DNA from: Myxococcota bacterium
Lineage (GTDB): Bacteria; Myxococcota; XYA12-FULL-58-9; JALHOP01
Reading direction: 5' to 3'
NCBI GenBank assembly: GCA_022842935.1
Contig: JALHOP010000002.1
Span: 248,001 to 312,000 of the forward strand
Length of the DNA stretch: 64,000 nt
The translations under genes and the position numbers were made by a program. Positions within the stretch are counted from its first letter, which is position 1. Each line of letters begins with the position of its first letter. Below the pieces are notes generated by a model that did not search any database, was not told where the DNA came from, and saw nothing but the letters and a program-made list of their open reading frames with translations. Shown piece by piece: positions 17,234 to 26,437 of this stretch.

Positions 17234-18196
17234 GTGCGCCGGCGCATCGTCGTTACGGGCTCGCAGGGCTTCGTCGGCAAGCACCTGCGGCGCGCGCTCC
17301 TGGCGCGCGACTGCGAGGTCATCGGGATCGATAGGCCGGGCACCGGCGCGGAGATCGAGCAGGACCTCTCGGCCGCTTTCTCGGCGACCGAGCTGGCGCG
17401 TCGAGTCGGCCCGGTCGACGGCATTATCTATATGGCCGCGACCATCACGCGTGGCTCGAGCGTCGATCATATCGCTCGCGCGAACCTCCAGGCCATCGCG
17501 GTAGCGCCTGTCGAAATGCGCGAGGCCTGGCACACACTGCACGGCTCGACCCACTTCGTCTATTGCTCGACGTACAAGACCTACGGGCCCCCGGAGTCGC
17601 TCCCGATCGATCCCCAGCGGCCTCCGCAGCGCCCCGACCCGCACTCTTACGGCTCGGCGAAGATCCTCGCCGAGCGCCTGTTGCAGATCTCGGTGGAGCG
17701 CGTTGGCGGCACCTGGGCGGTGGTTCGCCCCACGTGCATCTACGGAGCCGGCCAGCACCTGCACAACGCCATTCCGCTGTTCGCTAAAGCGTGCTGGGCA
17801 GGTCAGGCCCCCGTGGTCTTCGGGACCGGCCGCGACCTGCGTGACGATGTCTTCGCTCCGGACCTTGCTTACTGCCTCGCCGAAGCGTGCTTGCGCAAAG
17901 CCACCGGGGCCTTCCACGCCTCCGGTGACAAAGCACACACCATCCTCGAGGTTGCCGAGCTCTGCTGCCGAGCCGTCGCCGAGCTCGGCGGGCCGTCGGG
18001 CCTTGCGCCTCTCGTTGACCCGAGCAAACCGCCCAAGTGGTGGATTGACCAGGCCTTCGACTGGAAGCGTAGTCACGAGGTTCTTGGCTACACGCCGACA
18101 CCGTTGCTCGACGGCATCAAGTGCGAGGCCGCATGGATCAAGGCCGGCGCGGTCGCGGCGGCGTCGATCGAATTCTGTCCGCCACCGAAGACGTGA
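17234..18196 (+). CDS. NAD-dependent sugar-nucleotide epimerase/dehydratase (SDR)
   Basis: 320 residues with a GTG start five bases after the upstream stop. It is an extended short-chain dehydrogenase: VTGSQGFVG for NAD(P) binding, YCSTYKTYGPP around the catalytic Ser/Thr, YGSAK as the active-site YxxxK, then VRPTCIYGAGQ. It probably interconverts or dehydrates a nucleotide sugar of the polymer. Neighbouring SDR, esterase and ugd genes place it in the same pathway. Sequence alone does not set the substrate. Confidence 0.85.
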   Translation: MRRRIVVTGSQGFVGKHLRRALLARDCEVIGIDRPGTGAEIEQDLSAAFSATELARRVGPVDGIIYMAATITRGSSVDHIARANLQAIAVAPVEMREAWHTLHGSTHFVYCSTYKTYGPPESLPIDPQRPPQRPDPHSYGSAKILAERLLQISVERVGGTWAVVRPTCIYGAGQHLHNAIPLFAKACWAGQAPVVFGTGRDLRDDVFAPDLAYCLAEACLRKATGAFHASGDKAHTILEVAELCCRAVAELGGPSGLAPLVDPSKPPKWWIDQAFDWKRSHEVLGYTPTPLLDGIKCEAAWIKAGAVAAASIEFCPPPKT

Positions 18197-18209
18197 CGAG
18201 GAACGCTCC

Positions 18210-19151
18210 ATGAAAATCGTCATCACAGGCGCAACAGGCCACCTCGGTCGCTACACCACGTTCACGCTCGCGCAGGCAGGTCACGAGGTCGTCGCACTGT
18301 CGCGCTCGGGCACGATGCCGAAGGCGCCGTTCGGCTTCGTGGAAGGCGCGGGCCGCATACGCCCGGGCAAGCTCGACATCGACAGCGACGCTTGTATCGC
18401 GACCCTCGAGGCTGAGCTAGGACCAGACGTCGCGCTCGTTCACCTCGCGGCGTGGCACCCGCCAGCGACCGCAGCGACCAGCGCGGCGGACCGCCTGCGC
18501 CTCATCGAAACCAACGTCTATGGCACCATGCGCGTGCTCGAGGCAGCGCGAAAGCAGCGCGGTGGTGTCGCGCGGGTGATCTACGCCTCGACCTTCGAGG
18601 TGTACGGCGCCCTGGAGAGCGACGGTCCGATCAGCGAGGCGACGCGGACGACGCCGCTCACGGACTACGGCGCGACGAAGCTCAGTGGCGAGGACCATCT
18701 CATCTCCTTCGGTGCGGAGGAGAACGTGCTCGTGGTGGCGCTGCGCTTGCCCGCGATCTACGGGCCGGGCGAGCACACGCCACGCGCCTTGCCGAACTTC
18801 TTGAAGCAGGTAGCGAGCGGAACCCGGCCAGTCATCCAGGGTGACGGCAGTGATCTGCGCGATGAAGTGCATGCGCGCGATGCGGCGCGCGCCATCCTGT
18901 GCGCGCTCACGAGCCGAGAGGGCGGTATATTCAATATATCGGATGGCCAGAGCCATACGATCCGCGAGCTCGCGTCCACCGCTCTCGAAGTGTCGGGCAT
19001 GCCGGGTCAACCGACCTTTGCGCCCGCCGCCAAACCCAAGCGCGACTATCACATGGTCATCGACCGCGCGCGCACGGTGCTCGGCTATGAGCCCAGCGTG
19101 ACGCTGCGCGACGGCATGCGCGAGCAGTACCAAGCAGACTACGGTCGCTGA
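18210..19151 (+). CDS. NAD-dependent epimerase/dehydratase (SDR), second copy
   Basis: 313 residues. ATG 18210 is preceded by GAGGAA (18198-18203) at a good distance, and the NAD motif follows at once (VITGATGHLG). This rejects the longer frame back to 17703, which is an out-of-frame reading of the previous gene. The catalytic region reads YASTFEVYGA, and the YxxxK motif is YGATK. It is a paralogue-type neighbour of the SDR upstream, and the two may act in sequence on one nucleotide sugar. Its stop overlaps the next start by one base (TGATG). Confidence 0.87.
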   Translation: MKIVITGATGHLGRYTTFTLAQAGHEVVALSRSGTMPKAPFGFVEGAGRIRPGKLDIDSDACIATLEAELGPDVALVHLAAWHPPATAATSAADRLRLIETNVYGTMRVLEAARKQRGGVARVIYASTFEVYGALESDGPISEATRTTPLTDYGATKLSGEDHLISFGAEENVLVVALRLPAIYGPGEHTPRALPNFLKQVASGTRPVIQGDGSDLRDEVHARDAARAILCALTSREGGIFNISDGQSHTIRELASTALEVSGMPGQPTFAPAAKPKRDYHMVIDRARTVLGYEPSVTLRDGMREQYQADYGR

Positions 19152-20185
19152 TGGACTGGCTCTCTCCGTCGGCGTGCCACGCGCCGCTCCTGGACCAGCC
19201 GCCCCGACTCGCCTTTCGGCCCGGCACCGATCTGGGCGCGTGGCAGAGACGCTTGCGACGGCGTCTGCATCACCTGTTGGGGCTCGGTTTGATGCCGGCG
19301 GAGCCTGGCGATCTCGCGGTGCGCACGGTTTGGGAGCGAGAGCACCCATCGGGTCTCGGCACCATCACCAAGATCGTCTTCCTCGCGGAGCCGGGGGCGG
19401 AGGTTCCCGCCTACGTCTGTCTTCCAAAGAACGCGCAGCCCCCCTTCGCATTCATGATCTGTCTGCAGGGTCACTCTACGGGGATGCACAACTCGATTGC
19501 TTACAGCGAAGACGAAGAGCACCCCATCGCCGTGGAAGGCGACAGAGACTTCGCGCTCGGTTGTCTGCGTCAAGGAATCGCTGCCTTCGCCATCGAGCAG
19601 CGCTCGCTCGGCAGTCGCCGCGAGAAGCAACAAGCGCGTAAGAGCTACCATAACGACTGCCACGACGCGGCTGCGCGGGCTCTCATGCTCGGGCGAACGC
19701 TCGCAGGTGAGCGGGTCTACGATGTTGGGCGCGCGCTCGAGTACTTGGCGACGCGATCCGATGTGATGCCGAACCGCATCGGCATCATGGGGACCTCGGG
19801 CGGCGGGATCACCGCGATGTACGCCATAGCGATGTTCGAGCGCCTCGCTTTTGCGATGCTATCGGCCTCGTTCTGCACGTTCCGCGACTCGGTGATGACG
19901 ATTCATCACTGCATCGACAACTATGTGCCCGGCCTTTATCGGTTCGCTGATATGGCGGACATCGTTGGCGTCGCGGCGCCGCGTCCTGTGCTGATCGTGG
20001 GCGCGGAGCACGATCAGATCTTTCCCAAACACGGGCTCGAGAGAGCGTTCGCGCAACTCCAGACGATCTACGATGCCGCAGGCGCCGGTGATCGCGTTGG
20101 CTTGGTCGTTGGCCCCGAGGGCCACCGTTTCTACGCGGAGCTTGCTTGGCATGCAGCGCGCTCCCTATGGCCGCCGACGCCATAG
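19151..20185 (+). CDS. Alpha/beta hydrolase (acetyl-xylan-esterase/dienelactone-hydrolase type)
   Basis: 344 residues. The nucleophile elbow is GTSGGG (Ser at about 217). The acid is probably the Asp of VGAEHDQIFP, and the base His lies in VGPEGHRFYAE, giving a complete Ser-Asp-His set. No signal peptide is seen, so it should act in the cytoplasm. It is translationally coupled to the upstream epimerase (TGATG). De-acylation of a sugar precursor is a reasonable guess. Peptidase or other esterase roles are not excluded. Confidence 0.75.
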   Translation: MDWLSPSACHAPLLDQPPRLAFRPGTDLGAWQRRLRRRLHHLLGLGLMPAEPGDLAVRTVWEREHPSGLGTITKIVFLAEPGAEVPAYVCLPKNAQPPFAFMICLQGHSTGMHNSIAYSEDEEHPIAVEGDRDFALGCLRQGIAAFAIEQRSLGSRREKQQARKSYHNDCHDAAARALMLGRTLAGERVYDVGRALEYLATRSDVMPNRIGIMGTSGGGITAMYAIAMFERLAFAMLSASFCTFRDSVMTIHHCIDNYVPGLYRFADMADIVGVAAPRPVLIVGAEHDQIFPKHGLERAFAQLQTIYDAAGAGDRVGLVVGPEGHRFYAELAWHAARSLWPPTP

Positions 20186-20297
20186 GAGCTGCCCCGAGCC
20201 ACAACGTTGAGCGCGAGCAAAGGGCCGCCCGAAAACACAGCAATTTCAACAACTTAAGGCATTCACTAGGCTAGTACGTCGGCGCGTCATCATTGCA

Positions 20298-20326
20298 TTG
20301 ACAACGACGCGCATGGCCTCTATCGC
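20298..20326 (+). promoter_or_regulatory. Candidate promoter in the gap before the LPG-synthase-like gene
   Basis: The 248-bp gap 20186-20433 is the longest in the first operon block. It contains TTGACA (20298-20303), then 17 bases and TATCGC (20321-20326). The -35 is perfect and the -10 weak. It may start a second transcript covering 20434-28969. No other feature was seen in the gap. Confidence 0.35.
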
Positions 20327-20433
20327 GACCCTCGCTGTCGCGCTGGGGCAACTCCACCATTCCAACTCTATCCGAAGCAGAATCGCAGGCACCGTCACTC
20401 GTCGCCGGCCTCCGGGCGCGCACCGCCGCGTGG

Positions 20434-21462
20434 ATGCGCCAGCACGCGGTGAAGCTGGTCCTATCGCTAATTATTGCGGCTGCCTTCGTCTGGGTGCTGG
20501 AGCGCGGCGGCCTGCCCATTCTGCCGGCGCGGGAATCACTTTCGCGCGTGGCGTGGTGGACCATTCCGGCAGCGCTACTCACGCAAATCGTATCGAGTTA
20601 CTGGCGCACGTACCGTTGGTACTACTTGCTACGTCCCATCGATCCGACCGCCAATCCGAAGCGCATCCTCGGCATCGGCCTCGTCGGCTTCACCGCGATT
20701 CTGTTCGCGCCCCTGCGGCTCGGTGAGGTCGCGCGGCCCTATCTCATCTCCCTCGACCGGAGAGTCTCGTTCTCCCAAGCTCTTGGTACCGTAGGCGCCG
20801 AGCGCGTCATCGATGGATTGATTGTCACGGCGGCTTTGCTCGCCGCAATGCTCTACACCACCCAACTCTCGCCCTTGCCCGACCATCTCGGTGATCTTCC
20901 ACTCCCCATCGCGGTGATCCCAGCGGCCGCCTACAGCGCCTTGGCGATCTTCAGCTGCGCGTTCATCGCTATGGGCGTCTTCTACTGGGCGCGCGAGCCC
21001 GCTCGCAGGCTCACGCACGCGGTCGTTGGACTGGTCTCACACCGCGCCGCGGAGTTCCTCGCAAAGCGTGTCGAGCGCTTGGCCGATGGGCTCCGTTTCT
21101 TGCCGGCGCTTCGTAACTCGGGTCCGTTCCTGCGCGACACAGTCCTCTACTGGACCGTCATTGCAATGGGCCAATGGGCGGTGCTCAACGGCTGCGGCGT
21201 ACAGGCCTCGCTCTCCGAGACCTGGGTCACCGTCGGCGTCATGGGCCTGGGGACTCTCATCCCCGCTGGTCCGGGCTTCTTCGGGGCCTTTCAGCTCTCG
21301 GCGTACTGCGGACTTGCGATGTTCTTCCCCGCGAGCGTCGTACTCGAGGCCGGAGCAGCGTTCGTCTTCATCACGTACGTCACCCAGCTCGCGGTCAGTG
21401 TCCTGGCATGCGGCGTCGGCGTCTTGCTCATGGCGCGGACCACGCGCGGAAGCACCTCGTGA
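20434..21462 (+). CDS. Lysylphosphatidylglycerol-synthase-like integral membrane protein
   Basis: 342 residues with about eight hydrophobic segments. FAPLRLGEVARPYLIS and GAERVIDGLIVTAALL are hallmarks of the LPG synthase transmembrane-region family (PF03706). The late segment GTLIPAGPGFFGAFQLSAY also fits. The family includes flippase-like proteins and AglD-type transferases in glycan loci, so lipid-sugar handling at the membrane is the likely role. ATG 20434 is chosen though no ribosome-binding site is visible. The frame is open upstream to about 20302 without a standard start codon. Confidence 0.8.
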   Translation: MRQHAVKLVLSLIIAAAFVWVLERGGLPILPARESLSRVAWWTIPAALLTQIVSSYWRTYRWYYLLRPIDPTANPKRILGIGLVGFTAILFAPLRLGEVARPYLISLDRRVSFSQALGTVGAERVIDGLIVTAALLAAMLYTTQLSPLPDHLGDLPLPIAVIPAAAYSALAIFSCAFIAMGVFYWAREPARRLTHAVVGLVSHRAAEFLAKRVERLADGLRFLPALRNSGPFLRDTVLYWTVIAMGQWAVLNGCGVQASLSETWVTVGVMGLGTLIPAGPGFFGAFQLSAYCGLAMFFPASVVLEAGAAFVFITYVTQLAVSVLACGVGVLLMARTTRGSTS

Positions 21463-24119
21463 TGAAGCGCGCGCTCATGGGCGCGGTCATCACGCTCGTC
21501 GCCCTGATTGCGGCCGGTGGTTACTACCAAACCGGCTCAGGGCTCTTCCATTGCGGGAACTACGAGGGCGGTCAGCTCACCTTCTGGTTCGCCGTCGCGA
21601 TCCTGCAGCTCGCGATTTACCTCGCCGCCGACAGCGAGCCCCGTAGGCGCCTCTACGCCACGAGTCAGCTCGTCCTGTTTCCCGTCTTGGTAGCCGTGGC
21701 GGTACAGCTCATCCGCGCGGACCGAAGTCTCCTGAGCGCGACGTTCTTGATCTTACCGATCGCGAGCTTGTTACCACTCGCCGTGGTCTCGCCATGGCCC
21801 CGGATCGGCAAGCTCGATTTGGGTTCGATCACGCGACTCGTACCGATGCGCAGCTTCGTCTTGTGGCTCGTCTTCATCGCTTGGCTGATGCTCGGACTTT
21901 GGTCAGGACTCGCCCTGTTCGTGTTCTATGCGCGCAACATGACGTTTGCGGGCGGGCCGCTCTGGCTAACCTTGGGCCTTGCGGGTGGACTGTGCGCAGC
22001 CCTGGTGCTCAGCTTGCTCAAGGGTGGTCAGCGGCCGAAAGCGGCAGGGCCACTACCGATCGGACTTCTGCTCTTGGTGTTGTTGGGCGCCAAGAACCCC
22101 GACATGGCCTTCGACTCCATGTTCTACAAGGCCACACGACCGTTGCTGCTGGCCGACGGACGCACGGCCTTATTCGGCATCTTCGACCACGCCATGCTCG
22201 GCAGCACGCAGCAAGAGATCATCAACGCACTGCTTCGTATCTTGGACGCAAGCTACAACCCGTCGCTCATCTCCACTCTGGCGTTCGTTTCGATGTGGCT
22301 CACGCTACCGACCCTGCTTCGAGGTGTGTTCGCCGGCCTCGCACCGGAGCAGGGCCGATTCTGGTGGAAGCTCGCGGCGGCAGCGTTGTTTTGCTTCTCG
22401 GAGAATCACATCGCCACCGCGACCAGCTATCAAGAGCCGCTGCTGACATTGTTTCTCGCTGGCTCGTTGTTGCCGGGCGCGGTTGGGTGGAGCTTCCTCG
22501 GCATGGCCGTCGGCGTGAAGCTCACGGCGGTGGTCGTCATCCCTCTCTTCTTCGTGTGGAGGCTGCGAACCGGAGAGCTTACGGACCGGTCGCGGCGGCT
22601 AACCGCCATAGCAGGCATGCTCCTCGCGCTCGTCATCGCCGGCGGGCAAGTCTATCGAAACCACGCATATGTCCGGAGGCTCTTACCGCCGACCGAGATG
22701 GCGGCCAGCATAACGGACCCGCGCGGTAAGATCTGGCCGCGAGAGCCCGGCAGCGCGGAGAAGCCGCGTGGCGGCATCATCGATAACTTCGCGCTTTCGA
22801 CGCTCAACATCTGGGGAATGGACCGCCTGACTCCCGTTACCTATCGAGGTAGCGGAGATGCCGGCTTTCACGTGATGCCCGCTTCGCGTTGGCCACTCCT
22901 GGGGGTGGTAGCCGCTATTGCGGGGCTCGTCATGGGCATTCGAAGACGACTCGGGTGGCCCGCCATGTACGCTGGAGCGTTCATTCTCGCGTACCTCGCT
23001 TTCCTCGCAGGCACGACGCAGGGACGATACTTCGTCGTGCTCTCCTTCACGGCTGTGTTGCTGGTCGCACTGCTGCGCGGGATGGGCCCACCCGAGGCTC
23101 TCGTTTCGGTGGTGCCAAAATATCGCAACGCTCTGCAATGGATTACAGCAGGCGCAGCGGCGCTGCTCGTCGGCAATGACCTCAACGTCGGCACGCGGAT
23201 CAACGATGGCTGGGTTTGCAAGCGCAGTCTCGGTGCGCCGGTCGTTCGTCAATCTTGGGATGAACCACGCAACGACCTGGAGCGCGAGCTGCAGAAGTTG
23301 AGCAAGCTTCTCACGCGCGACACCGGCCACCCTCCTCTCATTTGGGTAGAGCACACGGTCGGCTATACGCCGTATCTCGGCGCCGGATGGATCTCCGCGC
23401 AGGCGTCGACGGATATGACCCTGCGCTATTTCGCGACCAGGCCAGAGCGCGCGCGGGATCTCGCCAATGCTGTGGACGTGCTCGTGACGCAAGATGGAGC
23501 GCTGCTAGCGTCGCTGCGCCAGTACAACGACTTGTCGGACTACGCCGAATACGCGCGCGTCGACGGAAAGAGGATCTTCGTATCGAAGCGACGCATGGCG
23601 GGAGAGCAGTTCATCCCTGTCCTTAGTCACTACCTTGGCTTGTTCGACGAGTTTGCACCGGATGTCGCAGACTTGATGCCGCAGTGGCACCGCTACCGTC
23701 TGCCTGACGAGGCTCCCATCGATACGCCTGCGGGGGCGGCCGCCTACACCCTCGAGGCAGGCACCGGCGGTGAAGGCCCCACGGGGGTTCTCGTCGCGCC
23801 GTCACAGCTCACATTGGTCGTCCCGCGGCGGAAGCATGACGCGAAGCTGGAGCTAAAAGCCGCCATGCCCTATCCCAACTCCGACGGGATGGAGCTGCAG
23901 CTATTTGCCTCGGAAGACGCCGCGCCCATCGGCAGTGTGATGCTGCAGCCGCCAGACCGAGAGGGTGCGCTCGAGTGGACGTCTCTCGACTTCACGCTCG
24001 ATCCAAGTACGGGACTGGGCCCGCGTCGGGTCTTTCTCCGAGCCGTGTCTTCTAGCGGCGACAACACCGGCGATTGGGTCTTCGTACGCGAGGCTCGCGT
24101 ATCGGACGCGGCGCGATGA
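21462..24119 (+). CDS. Large polytopic membrane protein with soluble C-terminal domain (GT-C-like)
   Basis: 885 residues from ATG 21462, which overlaps the upstream stop (TGATG). The frame is open back to 21174, but that is an out-of-frame reading of the previous gene. About twelve hydrophobic segments occupy the first 600 residues, with GMAVGVKLTAVVVIPLFFVW as one of them. Then come about 280 mostly soluble residues, including SHYLGLFDEFAPDV and a beta-rich end (PSQLTLVVPRRKHDAKLELK). The layout of membrane part plus a periplasmic beta domain is that of lipid-dependent glycosyltransferases. No exact family assigned. Confidence 0.72.
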   Translation: MKRALMGAVITLVALIAAGGYYQTGSGLFHCGNYEGGQLTFWFAVAILQLAIYLAADSEPRRRLYATSQLVLFPVLVAVAVQLIRADRSLLSATFLILPIASLLPLAVVSPWPRIGKLDLGSITRLVPMRSFVLWLVFIAWLMLGLWSGLALFVFYARNMTFAGGPLWLTLGLAGGLCAALVLSLLKGGQRPKAAGPLPIGLLLLVLLGAKNPDMAFDSMFYKATRPLLLADGRTALFGIFDHAMLGSTQQEIINALLRILDASYNPSLISTLAFVSMWLTLPTLLRGVFAGLAPEQGRFWWKLAAAALFCFSENHIATATSYQEPLLTLFLAGSLLPGAVGWSFLGMAVGVKLTAVVVIPLFFVWRLRTGELTDRSRRLTAIAGMLLALVIAGGQVYRNHAYVRRLLPPTEMAASITDPRGKIWPREPGSAEKPRGGIIDNFALSTLNIWGMDRLTPVTYRGSGDAGFHVMPASRWPLLGVVAAIAGLVMGIRRRLGWPAMYAGAFILAYLAFLAGTTQGRYFVVLSFTAVLLVALLRGMGPPEALVSVVPKYRNALQWITAGAAALLVGNDLNVGTRINDGWVCKRSLGAPVVRQSWDEPRNDLERELQKLSKLLTRDTGHPPLIWVEHTVGYTPYLGAGWISAQASTDMTLRYFATRPERARDLANAVDVLVTQDGALLASLRQYNDLSDYAEYARVDGKRIFVSKRRMAGEQFIPVLSHYLGLFDEFAPDVADLMPQWHRYRLPDEAPIDTPAGAAAYTLEAGTGGEGPTGVLVAPSQLTLVVPRRKHDAKLELKAAMPYPNSDGMELQLFASEDAAPIGSVMLQPPDREGALEWTSLDFTLDPSTGLGPRRVFLRAVSSSGDNTGDWVFVREARVSDAAR

Positions 24120-26437
24120 CGCGAGGCCGAGGTCTTCTCGCGGTGTGTGGTACGCTCGCGCTCCTCGCGGCGAGTCAGTTGCCCTACTACCGCGTTTGGA
24201 CCATGGGCGCGTCGTTCAGCTACGACGCGTTCACGACGTTTTCGCCATGGTTCGTGACGTTGCAGCGCGACATGCTCGCCGGGCGCAACCTGTTCACGAT
24301 CTACCAGGAGATGTTCCCCGGCCTCGTACAACCCTCTTACTTGCTGGGAAACGTCATCCGCCAAGTCCTAGCGTTCGTCGTCGACAACACCTTCCTCGCG
24401 CACACCAGGATTCAAGCGCTGCACGCAATCCTGACCGTCTTCACGACCGCGATGTTGTTTCGTTCGCTCGGCCTGCCAATCTTCTACGCGGCCCTCGGCG
24501 GGTTCGTCTTTATGACCTCGGGCATTCATGTCGCGGTGTCGCAGCACGTGGTCCGGCACGAGGCGTACCTCTATCTCGTCACTTCGTTGCTCTGCCTTCG
24601 CCTGCTCATCAAGGACTACGGTTCCTCCAACACACGCAAGAGCGTCCTACTCTGGTCAGCGTGTGTCGTTTCTCTCGTGTCCCTTACGGGCTGGGCTCAT
24701 GAGGCTGTCCACTACTTCTTGCCGATTGCTGGTTGGGTCGTTGTTCATCTGGCGAAGACATTGCCCACGCTCGATGCGAGGGCGAGACGGCGGCTGGTTT
24801 TTCTGCTCGCTGGGATGAGCTGCGCGGTCGCGATCTGCGATGCGCCGCGCCTGCTCTTCTTCTTCGAGATGAGTCAGATCAACAAGACGCTCATTGGTGG
24901 TTACGCGGAGACCGGCGGCTTCAGCACAAGCTGGCCACTCTATTGGCTCGCGCTTTTGACCCCGAACGCTGCGGGTACCAACGGAGCGACGACGCCATTT
25001 AGGTTTGTAGATGATCGCACCCTTGGCTACGCGTTCGCAGGGAGCCTCGCGCTAAGCTGCGCGACGCTGGTGGTCAGCAACCTCTGGCACCAGCGCGCCT
25101 ACCGCCAAGCAGTTGGGGTCGTCGCGCTTCTGGTGGTCCTGCTCGGCTTCGGTTTTGGCGTGGGCTCGCCGGTGCACTGGCTCTTGTGCAAGGTGTTCCC
25201 ACCTATGGGCATGATGCGGCACAACAGCTACGGCACGAGCCTCGCGTACCTGGTCATCGGGTACCTCACTGCACGCGGCGTGCATGAGCTCGTCACGCGG
25301 CCATCCTACCGGGCCTTGTGGGCAGGCGCGGTGCCTTGCATCGTTTCGCTGCTTCTCGCCGCCGCGCTCTATCTGGCGTTTCCAACTTCCAAATTCGTTG
25401 GTTCGGAGCGCGAGCAGTTTCTTACGCTGACACGCGATCTCGCAGGTCTCTGGGTCATGCAATGTGGCTTCATGCTCTTGGGTCTCGCCCTGCTCCACCG
25501 TCCCTGGAAAAACCTCGAAGTCGACACACTTGCACCGGCAGTGGCAGGTGTCGCATTCTCCCTGGTGATCGCGGCCGACCTCGTCCACCCCACGCTCGAC
25601 GCACACTTTAGTCCGCGACAGCGGCCATCGACATCGTGGTCGCGGTTCGACGGCGACATGGGGTTGGTCAATCCGATCGGAGACTACTTGCGTGCGGGCT
25701 CCGCTGCGCGACTCCCGTGGCGTCCGCTGCGCGTGCTTCCGTTGGGCGTCGGGTGGTTCGGGAACACCCTACCGATTCTCGAGGTGGCCGTCGTGAGTGG
25801 CTCTGACACGCAAGGCAACCGCTTTCTCGAACAGCGCCTTAGCGATCAACACACGCTCGAGGCCCCGCAAGAATTCGCCGAGGAATACGGGATCGACTTC
25901 TTCTGGGTGGCGAACAATCATCCCGCGCAGGCGACGCTCGAGGCGAACGCGGCTTTCCGGATGGTGCAGGACGTCGGACTGCTCGGTAAGGTCTATCGTT
26001 TCGAGCCCGCAGCCCACCGGCCGCTCGCGCAAGTTGAACCTGGCCGCTACGCGCTTTCGTGGTGGTCGGAACCAGCTGTCGTCGTGCGCTCGGACGGCTG
26101 GTTCGGGCCGCGATACGCGATTGATCTGACGACAGCGGGCATTCGCGACTTCCCGGCCGAGGTGTCTCTCCCTCTGCTTTGGCTGAGCAAGTTCGGCGTG
26201 CGAAATGCCGATGGTGATCGGTTGCCGAAAGTGCGCGACCCGTCCGGGCGACTCGCTGTTCGGGTATCGTCCCAGAAAGATCTTCGTCTGGACGTCATGT
26301 ACCCGTCCGTCGCCTACGCGGGCGCGATGAGAGTAGCGGTCGCTCTCTACTCCGCCATAGCGTTGTCGCTCATTGTCGCGCTGGCATCCGAGCTATGGCG
26401 TGCGGCCTCGAATCGGTTCCCCGTGGTGTCGTCATGA
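24116..26437 (+). CDS. Large polytopic membrane protein (YfhO/GT-C-like)
   Basis: 773 residues from ATG 24116 in an ATGA overlap with the previous gene; an upstream in-frame ATG at 24074 would run 46 bases into it. Many hydrophobic segments are present. FSYDAFTTFSPWFVTLQRDM after the first segment and KVFPPMGMMRHNSYGTSLAY later resemble the YfhO-type GT-C-like proteins. The tail (about 500-740) is soluble and probably periplasmic, ending in a last membrane segment. A role in glycosylating the polymer or a lipid is inferred from the fold type and the neighbours only. Confidence 0.72.
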   Translation: MTRGRGLLAVCGTLALLAASQLPYYRVWTMGASFSYDAFTTFSPWFVTLQRDMLAGRNLFTIYQEMFPGLVQPSYLLGNVIRQVLAFVVDNTFLAHTRIQALHAILTVFTTAMLFRSLGLPIFYAALGGFVFMTSGIHVAVSQHVVRHEAYLYLVTSLLCLRLLIKDYGSSNTRKSVLLWSACVVSLVSLTGWAHEAVHYFLPIAGWVVVHLAKTLPTLDARARRRLVFLLAGMSCAVAICDAPRLLFFFEMSQINKTLIGGYAETGGFSTSWPLYWLALLTPNAAGTNGATTPFRFVDDRTLGYAFAGSLALSCATLVVSNLWHQRAYRQAVGVVALLVVLLGFGFGVGSPVHWLLCKVFPPMGMMRHNSYGTSLAYLVIGYLTARGVHELVTRPSYRALWAGAVPCIVSLLLAAALYLAFPTSKFVGSEREQFLTLTRDLAGLWVMQCGFMLLGLALLHRPWKNLEVDTLAPAVAGVAFSLVIAADLVHPTLDAHFSPRQRPSTSWSRFDGDMGLVNPIGDYLRAGSAARLPWRPLRVLPLGVGWFGNTLPILEVAVVSGSDTQGNRFLEQRLSDQHTLEAPQEFAEEYGIDFFWVANNHPAQATLEANAAFRMVQDVGLLGKVYRFEPAAHRPLAQVEPGRYALSWWSEPAVVVRSDGWFGPRYAIDLTTAGIRDFPAEVSLPLLWLSKFGVRNADGDRLPKVRDPSGRLAVRVSSQKDLRLDVMYPSVAYAGAMRVAVALYSAIALSLIVALASELWRAASNRFPVVSS

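Noticed and set aside
18923-18940. AT-rich patch with TATATT-C-AATATA symmetry
   Set aside because: It encodes conserved residues (GGIFNIS) of the epimerase in frame; rare ATA codons are odd but no regulatory role is supported.
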